NCBI RefSeq assembly: GCF_037120725.1
Contig: NZ_JBBAXC010000001.1
Span: 186,001 to 250,000, forward strand
Reading direction: 5' to 3'
Length of the DNA: 64,000 bases
DNA from: Bacillus spongiae
GTDB lineage: Bacteria > Bacillota > Bacilli > Bacillales > Bacillaceae_K
Under the pieces are notes generated by a model. That model saw only the letters and a program-made list of their open reading frames with translations, did no database searches and was not told the DNA's origin. Below are positions 57,039 through 64,000 of the stretch, piece by piece. Position numbers and translations under genes: made by a program. Positions within the stretch are counted from its first letter, which is position 1, and each line of letters starts with the position of its first letter.

Positions 57039-57899
57039 ATGGGTAAACTAGTGGAACTTAAGGGTATTAGTAAAATATATTCGAAAAACCATGTTCTTCG
57101 AGATATTACTTTTACCATAGAGGAGAGTCAAATTATAGCAATATTAGGAGGGAATGGTACTGGGAAAAGTACCATATTACGAATAATAGCAGGATTAGAA
57201 CGACCTAGTTCAGGACATGTGATGTATACAAAACAACATATAAGAATCGGATATGTATCTGACAGGTTTCCAAAACATCTTCGTTTTACACCAAGTGAAT
57301 ATTTATTTTATATGGGGAAAATTAGTGGAGAATCAGCAGAATACTTGAAAAAAAAAATTCCATATTTATTACATCGCTTTCAGCTTGATGAAGTGAATAA
57401 TCATAGAATAGCAGAGCTTTCGAAAGGAAACATCCAAAAGGTAAGCATTATTCAAGCTATGATACAAAAAAACGATCTTCTAATAATGGATGAACCTATT
57501 TCCGGATTAGATTTGCAGGCCCAAGAAGAATTATTGAAAGTTTTAAAGGAAATGAAAGAGCAAGGAACTACTGTATTGCTCACTTATCATGAAACGACTA
57601 TATTTGAGGATATTGTAGAAAAGTCGTACTGTTTAGAAGGTGGCATTCTTTCTCTAATAAGTTCTATGAAAAGAGAACCCATTAAGCTATTAGAAGTCAC
57701 ACAACTAGATTATTCCTATGTTAAACAATGGGAAGAGGTACTGCACATGACACAAATAGATAATAAGATGTTACTTTACGTCCATGTTAAGCACAGCGAT
57801 ACGATACTAACAAGAGTTCTTACATTTCAAGGAAGTATAGAAACGGTATCAACGATAGATTTGGGAGAGTTCGAATTAGAAAAAATAAAGGAAGCCTAA
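57039..57899 (+). CDS. ABC transporter ATP-binding protein (BcrA/YxlF type)
   Basis: 286 residues, ATG 57039 after AAAGGGG. Walker A GGNGTGKST, Walker B LLIMDEP, H-loop LLTYHET; the signature is degenerate (LSKGNIQKVS instead of LSGGQ), as often in bacteriocin or antibiotic-resistance exporters. About 80 extra C-terminal residues follow the ATPase core. It pairs with the permease encoded 61 bases downstream. Substrate unknown; proximity to the micropeptide gene makes export or immunity a hypothesis. Confidence 0.88.
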   Translation: MGKLVELKGISKIYSKNHVLRDITFTIEESQIIAILGGNGTGKSTILRIIAGLERPSSGHVMYTKQHIRIGYVSDRFPKHLRFTPSEYLFYMGKISGESAEYLKKKIPYLLHRFQLDEVNNHRIAELSKGNIQKVSIIQAMIQKNDLLIMDEPISGLDLQAQEELLKVLKEMKEQGTTVLLTYHETTIFEDIVEKSYCLEGGILSLISSMKREPIKLLEVTQLDYSYVKQWEEVLHMTQIDNKMLLYVHVKHSDTILTRVLTFQGSIETVSTIDLGEFELEKIKEA

Positions 57900-57960
57900 T
57901 TCAATTCAATAATGTCTAGTATTTACATACTTTTATGTACTTTTTTATGTTATATAAGGA

Positions 57961-58677
57961 GTGTTTACCTTGAAAGATCTTATTAAATATAGTTTACAGG
58001 ATTATTTACGTTCTCATAAATATTTTCCACCCATATCTACTTTTCTAATCTTAATTTCTATTTTTTATACATATACGCCGAACCCGATTATTGATAGTTA
58101 TGCTGTTACATCCATATTTTTGTATATTATCTCCTCTTGGCTATGCGTCAGTATTTTATCTCTTGATTCCATTGTGCAAAAACAATTATTGGTCCTACAC
58201 ATTAAAAGCAGCAATCGCTATTATATATCTAAACTTATAACAGTATGGCTTATTTCTCTTGTTCTTTCTGTTTATGCATTTCTATATCCTATTGTTTTTG
58301 ATATGTTTAATGAAGTGATATCCTTTCCCGAAGGAATTGTACTGTTCGTTCATCACATTCTATTGGCAACATTAGGGATTAGTGTTGCTAGCTTTTTCAG
58401 TAAAAGAATAATGAATAGTCCTATAAATTATTATGGCGGATTGGCAATTACTATTATCGTTTCAATAGCTGCTCTGAGAATCTACGAGGATTTACCCATA
58501 ATTTTTAAAAACATCGTTTGGGTCATTCCACCTGCAGTCTACACGCAAACACCCTTAATAAATTGGACTGGTGAAAGCATCTTAGATCTCCCTTTATTTC
58601 CTTTTATCTGGATCCTAATATACTCCTTTTTACTATTATTTTTATTTTTGAAGCTTTCCAAACGAATTGTAACTTAA
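57961..58677 (+). CDS. ABC transporter permease, six helices
   Basis: 238 residues from TTG at about 57970 (in frame with 57961; the exact start is unsure, GGAGTG precedes it). About six membrane helices (YAVTSIFLYIISSWLCVSIL, LITVWLISLVLSVYAFLYP, HHILLATLGISVASFF, FPFIWILIYSFLLLFLFL). ABC-2-like half-transporter encoded with the ATPase. No residue marks the substrate. Confidence 0.75.
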   Translation: MFTLKDLIKYSLQDYLRSHKYFPPISTFLILISIFYTYTPNPIIDSYAVTSIFLYIISSWLCVSILSLDSIVQKQLLVLHIKSSNRYYISKLITVWLISLVLSVYAFLYPIVFDMFNEVISFPEGIVLFVHHILLATLGISVASFFSKRIMNSPINYYGGLAITIIVSIAALRIYEDLPIIFKNIVWVIPPAVYTQTPLINWTGESILDLPLFPFIWILIYSFLLLFLFLKLSKRIVT

Positions 58678-58811
58678 TCGCTTTTCATTTCCACAAATGC
58701 ATATATGTAATGGAAGAAAGTTATACACTAGAATGAGCCCTACTAGTGTAACGCCCTTACATCATGAGTGAGAGAAAGCTACCAGTTACGGAAGCTTTCC
58801 CTAATAATTTG

Positions 58812-59666
58812 TTATTTCCCCAACATTTCTCTGACAACAGCTTTTGTTTGAAGCAAACCAGTTGGGTCTTTTTTGGTTTTATATTGACAAAATCGTTCTG
58901 ACCACTCAGAAGTCCTAGTCCGAAGAGGGAGGGGATTTGTATTGAGTTGAGTGAAGACGACTTCTGCCACTTCGGAAGGGGTTTGATATATATTTTCTGG
59001 TCTATCTGTTCTTGAACCCATATAATCATTAACAATCTGTTCGAAATCATCCTTTTCAAAGCCACCGTTACTAGCTATACCTGCAAGAACGCTATTTGCG
59101 AATTCGGAGGAGATTCCACCTGGCTCAACCATCATAAACTCTACGCCAAAGTATGGAGTAATATAAGTAGCAAGGCTCTCATAGTAACCTTCCAAAGCAA
59201 ATTTCGTCGCACAATAGATTTCATTTAATGGTTGTCCTACTAAACCGCCTACTGAAGAAATCGCTACAACTCTTCCTTGTTTTCTCTCACGCATGTAGGG
59301 GAGTACAGCTTTTGTACAGCGAATGGCGCCAAAAGTATTAATATCAAATACATTAATGTACTCTTCTTCAGTAGATTGTTCTGTTGTTTTAATATAACCA
59401 ATTCCAGCATTATTCACGAATAAGTCAATTTGTCCTTCTTGTTTGATGATTGTTTGAATGGCATGATCAACTGAGTCTTGTGACTGTACATCTAATGGCA
59501 ATAATTCAATATTCAATCCTGATTGCTGCAAAGCGCGAATAGATTGTCCTTTTTCTAAATTTCTCATAGTCGCATAGACCTTCCAGCCGTTGCTGGCTAA
59601 TTTCTCTGTAAGTGCAAGGCCAAGGCCTGTCGACGTTCCTGTAATGACTGCAATTTGTTTTTCCAT
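58812..59666 (-). CDS. Short-chain dehydrogenase/reductase
   Basis: 284 residues, ATG 59666 with AAGGATGA upstream. Classical SDR: cofactor motif TGTSTGLG, NNAG, catalytic Ser in ISSVGG, and YCATK (Tyr-x-x-x-Lys). The long C-terminal part resembles the oxidoreductases annotated as retinol-dehydrogenase-like SDRs. Substrate unknown. Stands alone between the ABC pair and comC, transcribed against its neighbours. Confidence 0.92.
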   Translation of the reverse strand: MEKQIAVITGTSTGLGLALTEKLASNGWKVYATMRNLEKGQSIRALQQSGLNIELLPLDVQSQDSVDHAIQTIIKQEGQIDLFVNNAGIGYIKTTEQSTEEEYINVFDINTFGAIRCTKAVLPYMRERKQGRVVAISSVGGLVGQPLNEIYCATKFALEGYYESLATYITPYFGVEFMMVEPGGISSEFANSVLAGIASNGGFEKDDFEQIVNDYMGSRTDRPENIYQTPSEVAEVVFTQLNTNPLPLRTRTSEWSERFCQYKTKKDPTGLLQTKAVVREMLGK

Positions 59667-60849
59667 TGTTCATCCTTCTTTCTTATAATAAAGTGTAATA
59701 GGTACTCCAATTCCTACGTTTGCATTTGGTGAATGATAGATCAATCCTATTGAATGTAGCTACCTATCCTCTTGAATCAAATGCTTTTTCCAAAAACCTA
59801 CTTGTATTTAACTTTTTTAATAAAGATGATTTTCGCTTATTTATTCTTACCTTCATTGTGGAAATTAATCAGCGACGTTAACAACTCATCCTTTACCGGT
59901 TTGTTATTGCTATACCACACGCCTTTCGATTTTTATTTTCTTTCAATTTGATTATAAATATTAGAGTTAACTCTAAGTCAAACGGATATAGAGAATTATT
60001 TTTAATAAAAGAGTAAATCTACCTTCAATTGTTGGTGAATTAAATATTTTTATGTAATGCGATTATCTTTCTCTAAAAAGCTACTAGTATCTTTAGGGTA
60101 TTACAAAAGGTTAAGCCTCTATGTTTAAATCTAAATTGTAATCGTTTTATACTACAAGGTTACATGTTACAATTAATTTTGAAAAAAGTTCAGCTACAAA
60201 TTTGACAAGTAAACCGGCTAATCTGCATCATAGAATATCTCCTCTTTTTGTATACTTTTTTTATAGTCATTCATATGAAAGAATAGTAACTTTCATCATG
60301 TGGAAAAGACCGCCTCCAAAATCACTAAACAACCCACAAGAAAAGAGACCAATCAAGTCATCTATAGTCCTCGTCTAAATGAATGTTTCTTAAGAAAGTG
60401 GACAAGTCTTGATAAGAAAAATAATGGAAGGTGAGGAAAGTGAGTATTATTTATTACCATCTCACGAAAGTGTCGACTTGTATAAGAAAAGCTAGGCAAC
60501 ATGGAATTTTGAGTGTTTTACCAAGTTTTTTAAATCATTGCAATGATAGCGTCACAAGTTGAATGATCCTTATCGCCAAGCTTCTATTCTAATGTAGGAG
60601 CAATATTTATTATTAGATGAAACTTGTATCTATTGGAGAATAATTCAGTTAAAGTAGGCTTGACCATTATTATATTGAAATAAGGGAGGGGTTTAATGCT
60701 AAACAAACTAGGAAGAGATGCTGGTTATTTAAGGTTGATAAATATATTCTCTTGGGGAAATGAGAATGGATGTATGAGTTGGAACAATTCTTGTATGGGG
60801 AAAATGATACAATGTTGAATTTATATAGAAATTTAAGGTACAAAACAAT
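59667..60849. other. 1.2-kb region without a supported gene
   Basis: AT-rich with many stops. A 40-codon frame at 60440 (GTG after GGAAGGTGAGG; contains KVSTCIRKARQHG) has a ribosome-site-like sequence but no recognisable family, and may be a relic. No repeats or hairpins of note. Confidence 0.4.
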
Positions 60850-61593
60850 ATGATGCTTCAAGTAATGATTTTTCTGTACGGTGTCCTTCTTGGCTCTTTC
60901 TATAACGTCGTAGGTTGGCGTGTTCCGATGAAAAAATCTATAGCCAAGCCACGATCTTCCTGCGAGAACTGCGGTCATAAGTTAGTGATATGGGAATTAA
61001 TTCCAATCATTTCTTATATCCTTCTTAGAGGAAAGTGTCGACAATGTAAATCAAACATCTCCTCTCTTTACATGATTACGGAACTCTTGACAGGCATTTT
61101 ATTTACGCTCGTTCTTATACACAAGGGATTTAGTTTAGAAGCCATTATTGGTTTAACACTTGTATCTTTATTAGTGATCATTACAGTTTCTGATATTTTG
61201 TATATGCTTATTCCCAATAAGGTTCTGTTATTTTTTTTCGCCCTATTTCTTGTTGAAAGACTATTCATTCCTTTAATACCGTGGTATGACTCGATCATTG
61301 GGGGAACGGTTGCTTTCGCGTTACTCCTTACTATAGGCGTCGTTAGTAAGGGAGGAATGGGCGGCGGGGATATTAAGCTTTTTGCGCTGTTAGGATTTGC
61401 TCTTGGAATGAAAATCGTCCTGCTTTCATTTATCCTTGCTACACTTCTTGGAGCGGTGGGTGGAATGATTGGGTTAAGGGCCGGTGTGTTTCAGAAAGGA
61501 AAACCAATCCCATTTGGCCCATTTATAGCTGTCGGTACGCTCCTTTCATACTTTTACCACGAAATAATCATATCATGGGTGTTTCCTTACTAG
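60850..61593 (+). CDS. comC: Prepilin peptidase ComC
   Basis: 247 residues, polytopic. Type IV prepilin peptidase/methyltransferase: cytoplasmic loop with two CxxC pairs (CENCGH, CRQCKS), catalytic aspartates in SDILYMLIPN and GMGGGDIKL. It processes the ComG pseudopilins for DNA uptake. ATG 60850 or 60853; the ribosome site is weak, consistent with control by ComK rather than constitutive expression. Confidence 0.95.
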   Translation: MMLQVMIFLYGVLLGSFYNVVGWRVPMKKSIAKPRSSCENCGHKLVIWELIPIISYILLRGKCRQCKSNISSLYMITELLTGILFTLVLIHKGFSLEAIIGLTLVSLLVIITVSDILYMLIPNKVLLFFFALFLVERLFIPLIPWYDSIIGGTVAFALLLTIGVVSKGGMGGGDIKLFALLGFALGMKIVLLSFILATLLGAVGGMIGLRAGVFQKGKPIPFGPFIAVGTLLSYFYHEIIISWVFPY

Positions 61594-61679
61594 AATTACA
61601 GCCTATATGTTAAATGTATGACTAAGGTGTCTATTACTTTCATTTGTTATTATTTAGTAATATAGAAAAGGGTGTTAAT

Positions 61680-61934
61680 TTGAAGAACATAATTTTATCT
61701 CTATTGCTGTTAGTTAATTTATTTTTCCTAGTAAATTTTTTGATTAATTTGCAATTCAATTTAAATCTGTTCTGGGGTATCTGTTCTTTAATTGGAATTT
61801 GTGTATCAGCATTCTTTCTTTTTCAAAAATCAGTAAATAAACTACTTTCACTCGGTGTATTTTTTTTAAGTATCTCTTCTTTAAGTACATTTGTATTCCA
61901 TTATATTCTTTCCAATTTAATGGGAGCTCAATAG
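61680..61934 (+). CDS. Small membrane protein, 84 aa
   Basis: TTG 61680 with AAAGGGTG upstream (the TTG at 61644 has none). Three hydrophobic segments (ILSLLLLVNLFFLVNFLI, LFWGICSLIGICVSAFFLF, LLSLGVFFLSISSLSTFVFHYIL). Not recognised. Confidence 0.6.
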   Translation: MKNIILSLLLLVNLFFLVNFLINLQFNLNLFWGICSLIGICVSAFFLFQKSVNKLLSLGVFFLSISSLSTFVFHYILSNLMGAQ

Positions 61935-62055
61935 GAAATCAAATAGAAATTGTTTTATAGATAAGTTGTAGGTGGTATAAAGGCCAGTGCAACTATTAGT
62001 AAGATTTCAGTGTTAGATGATAAGAAAATAGGGTGAAAATTGACGAACGCTTTAT

Positions 62056-62090
62056 GGACAAGACGACAAAAGTCTTGTCCCTTTTTATTT
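62056..62090 (+). terminator. Terminator upstream of spoIIB
   Basis: 9-bp stem GGACAAGAC/GTCTTGTCC, loop of 7, then CTTTTTATTTT. Confidence 0.92.
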
Positions 62091-62132
62091 TCGATATGGT
62101 AGCATGAAGACAATCAGGGGAGGGGGAAAGAG

Positions 62133-63089
62133 ATGCAATCGAAAAACAAAAAAATGACGATAAAAATCAATGGGAAAGATAAATCGTACAAAGAAAACCT
62201 TCCTGTTCATAATTGGCAGTCTACCCAACAGCAAACCGCTGCGGCAGAGGAGACGGATGAATTAACTGACTCAAAGGAATTCAGCTCAAAAACAAAAAAA
62301 TCCCCACCAGCTTATAATAAAATTCACTATATAAAAGGGAATAATAACCGAATTCGGCGCTCTTTTACTCCCAATAATAAAGGTTGGCTAAAAGTGTTAA
62401 TGCCAATTATTACGGCGGTTGTTGTTGGGCTTTTTTTAGGAATACTTTTGCTAAAAGTTGTTGAAAATGAAGGTGGAAATACCGATGGTGTTCCATTAAA
62501 GGATGCTACGCTATCCCAAGCATCAAGTGATACTTATAATTTGAATGAACAAACCTTTCAAGTTATCCAAGGTGGTGCTTTTACTACTGAGGATCAAGCG
62601 AATCAAATGGTCAGTTCAAATGTTCAAAAGGGGTATCCGTCAATCATGATTGAACAAGATAATAAATATTTAGTGTTAGTAGGAATTGGTGAGAAAGCTA
62701 ATAGTTTAATAGACTTAGATAAATATTATGAGGAGAAAAATGTAGAAACGTTCAAGAAGGCGTTAACAATAAACGGAAAAGCGGTTTCAGTTACGCAAGA
62801 AGAAGTAGGTTTTTTAGGAGAAGCAAATACAATCTTTAATGAAATACTTGCACTTGTTAAATCAGAAGGAAATAGTAGTAGTGACACAACGATTGTGTCC
62901 TCCTTAAAGGAGCGATTAAAAACAATAGAGAGCACAACAGTCACGTCCCCAATTATAGCCAATTTACAAAAAGAATTAGGCGATACAATGGTTGCTTTAG
63001 AGGCGTTTATTTCTTCAAATAAACAATCAGATTACTTGTTGCTTCAACAACACCTCTTAAATTTCTACAAGCTATTAAATGAACTATAA
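62133..63089 (+). CDS. spoIIB: Stage II sporulation protein SpoIIB
   Basis: 318 residues, ATG after GGGGAGGGGG. Basic cytoplasmic N-terminus, one membrane span (about 90-110, VLMPIITAVVVGLFLGILLLKVV), then an extracytoplasmic SPOR-type domain (about 140-200, QTFQVIQGGAFTTEDQANQMVSS). In B. subtilis SpoIIB helps septal wall degradation at engulfment. Position between comC and maf is as in B. subtilis. Confidence 0.9.
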   Translation: MQSKNKKMTIKINGKDKSYKENLPVHNWQSTQQQTAAAEETDELTDSKEFSSKTKKSPPAYNKIHYIKGNNNRIRRSFTPNNKGWLKVLMPIITAVVVGLFLGILLLKVVENEGGNTDGVPLKDATLSQASSDTYNLNEQTFQVIQGGAFTTEDQANQMVSSNVQKGYPSIMIEQDNKYLVLVGIGEKANSLIDLDKYYEEKNVETFKKALTINGKAVSVTQEEVGFLGEANTIFNEILALVKSEGNSSSDTTIVSSLKERLKTIESTTVTSPIIANLQKELGDTMVALEAFISSNKQSDYLLLQQHLLNFYKLLNEL

Positions 63090-63121
63090 TCAAGTGTTAT
63101 AAATAAATGGAATGAGGCAGG

Positions 63122-63150
63122 CAGGTAGAAATTTTTCTACCTGTTTTTTG
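63122..63150 (+). terminator. Terminator after spoIIB
   Basis: CAGGTAGAA/TTCTACCTG stem followed by six T. Confidence 0.92.
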
Positions 63151-63234
63151 TATTGGTAATTGTTAATTAAGTAAATATTTGTTAGGATGTGAGTGTATCT
63201 CCCTCTCAACTATACGAAAGTTAGGTGAATTATT

Positions 63235-63804
63235 GTGAATAAACCTCTCATACTTGCTTCAAGTTCTCCTCGTAGAAAAGATCTACTAAATCAACTTCAA
63301 TTGCCATTCTCCATCTATACGAGCAATGTAGAAGAATTAATCCCAGACAAGTTTTCACCAGAAAGAGCGGTTGTTTATTTAGCAGCGAAGAAAGCGAAAG
63401 CAATCAGTCAACAGTATCCTGCCTCTGTTGTGATTGGTGCAGATACGATGGTTGTATCTGAAGGAATAATCTTAGGGAAACCTAAAAGTAAAGATGAAGC
63501 CTTTTCAACATTAAAATCGTTATCTGGAAAAGTGCATGAAGTGTTAACGGGCGTATCTGTTCAAGAGAATCAAATCGAAAAAAATTTTTTCGAAAAAACA
63601 ATCGTCACTTTTAATGAGCTAACTGATGATGAAATCCTCCGTTATATCGAAAGTGGAGAACCTTTTGATAAAGCAGGAAGCTATGGAATTCAAGGTTTAG
63701 GTGCTGTTTTTGTCAAAAAAATAGAAGGGGATTATTTTTCTGTTGTAGGACTTCCCATATCAAAACTCTATCGCACATTAAAGGAGATAGGCGCCATCAG
63801 GTAA
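63235..63804 (+). CDS. maf: Maf nucleotide pyrophosphatase / septum-formation inhibitor
   Basis: 189 residues, GTG 63235 with AGGTGA upstream. Family motifs: LASSSPRRKDLL, IGADTMV with the catalytic Asp, GKPKSKDEA, GEPFDKAGSYGIQG. YhdE-type Maf hydrolyses dTTP/UTP; excess blocks septation in B. subtilis. Followed 28 bases later by radC. Confidence 0.95.
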   Translation: MNKPLILASSSPRRKDLLNQLQLPFSIYTSNVEELIPDKFSPERAVVYLAAKKAKAISQQYPASVVIGADTMVVSEGIILGKPKSKDEAFSTLKSLSGKVHEVLTGVSVQENQIEKNFFEKTIVTFNELTDDEILRYIESGEPFDKAGSYGIQGLGAVFVKKIEGDYFSVVGLPISKLYRTLKEIGAIR

Positions 63805-63832
63805 CTCTTAAAGTGAGCGTAGGAGGAAAGTA

Positions 63833-64000
63833 ATGTCACCGAAATTAATGATTCGAGATGTCCCTCAAGATGAAAGGCCTCGGGAGAGATTAAGATCGAG
63901 TGGAGCTGCTAGTTTATCAAACCAAGAATTATTTGCCATCGTATTGCGGACTGGAACGAAAGACGGATCCGCGATTGAGCTTGCGAACGAGTTATTAAAA
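63833..64000 (+). CDS. radC: RadC family protein, N-terminal part (runs off window)
   Basis: ATG 63833 after AGGAGG. The first 56 codons show the RadC start ([35 protein letters not shown]), a helix-hairpin-helix region; the JAB-like domain lies beyond the window. Role in repair is disputed. Confidence 0.93.
   Translation, partial: MSPKLMIRDVPQDERPRERLRSSGAASLSNQELFAIVLRTGTKDGSAIELANELLK

Noticed and set aside
59667-60849. Insertion sequence or transposase remnant in the gap before comC
   Set aside because: No terminal inverted repeats or transposase motifs could be recognised.

Overview
The window is a low-GC chromosome segment of an endospore-forming member of the Bacillaceae. The evidence is the Bacillus subtilis-like gene order rph-rdgB-ysnB-(insert)-ysoA-tig-clpX-lonB-lonA-ysxC-(insert)-ysxD-hemAXCDBL-spoVID-ysxE-valS-folC-(insert)-comC-spoIIB-maf-radC, the AGGAGG-type ribosome sites with frequent GTG/TTG starts, the sporulation genes and a T-box leader. 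I do not name a species.
1-1.8 kb: end of rph, rdgB, ysnB, then a tRNA-Arg(UCU) with a clear sigma-A promoter. 1.76-12.48 kb: an integrative element in that tRNA, bounded by a 43-bp repeat of the tRNA 3' end. It carries a tyrosine recombinase, a RepA_N/DnaD-like protein, a phage-type holin plus amidase, secreted-protein paralogs, a Cro/CI repressor, and a compact FtsK/HerA ATPase - replication-relaxation - VirB2-like module. Two reverse-strand parallel beta-helix genes and a small companion gene sit at its right end.
12.5-27.0 kb: an accretion of decayed relatives of the same element. It holds an integrase remnant fused to the VirB2-like gene tail, further att-like scars and repeated terminators, four more beta-helix genes (one frameshifted) and a seventh remnant, plus small membrane and secreted proteins. 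The beta-helix genes keep constant ends around variable centres, and end types and centre types are shuffled between copies. This is the most unusual system in the window.
27.1-48.3 kb: conserved backbone with protein quality control (tig, clpX, lonB, lonA), ysxC, an inserted polar amino-acid ABC transporter, the hem operon to glutamate-1-semialdehyde aminomutase, and the spore morphogenesis genes spoVID (with an in-frame nonsense codon) and ysxE. 48.35-49.61 kb is a composite array of GC-rich palindromic repeats without convincing genes. 49.9-54.3 kb: T-box-controlled valS and folC. 54.4-59.7 kb: an insertion relative to B. subtilis with a GAF-GGDEF protein, a 26-residue hydrophobic peptide gene with an excellent promoter, an ABC exporter pair and an SDR oxidoreductase. 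60.8-64 kb: comC, a small membrane protein, spoIIB, maf and the start of radC.
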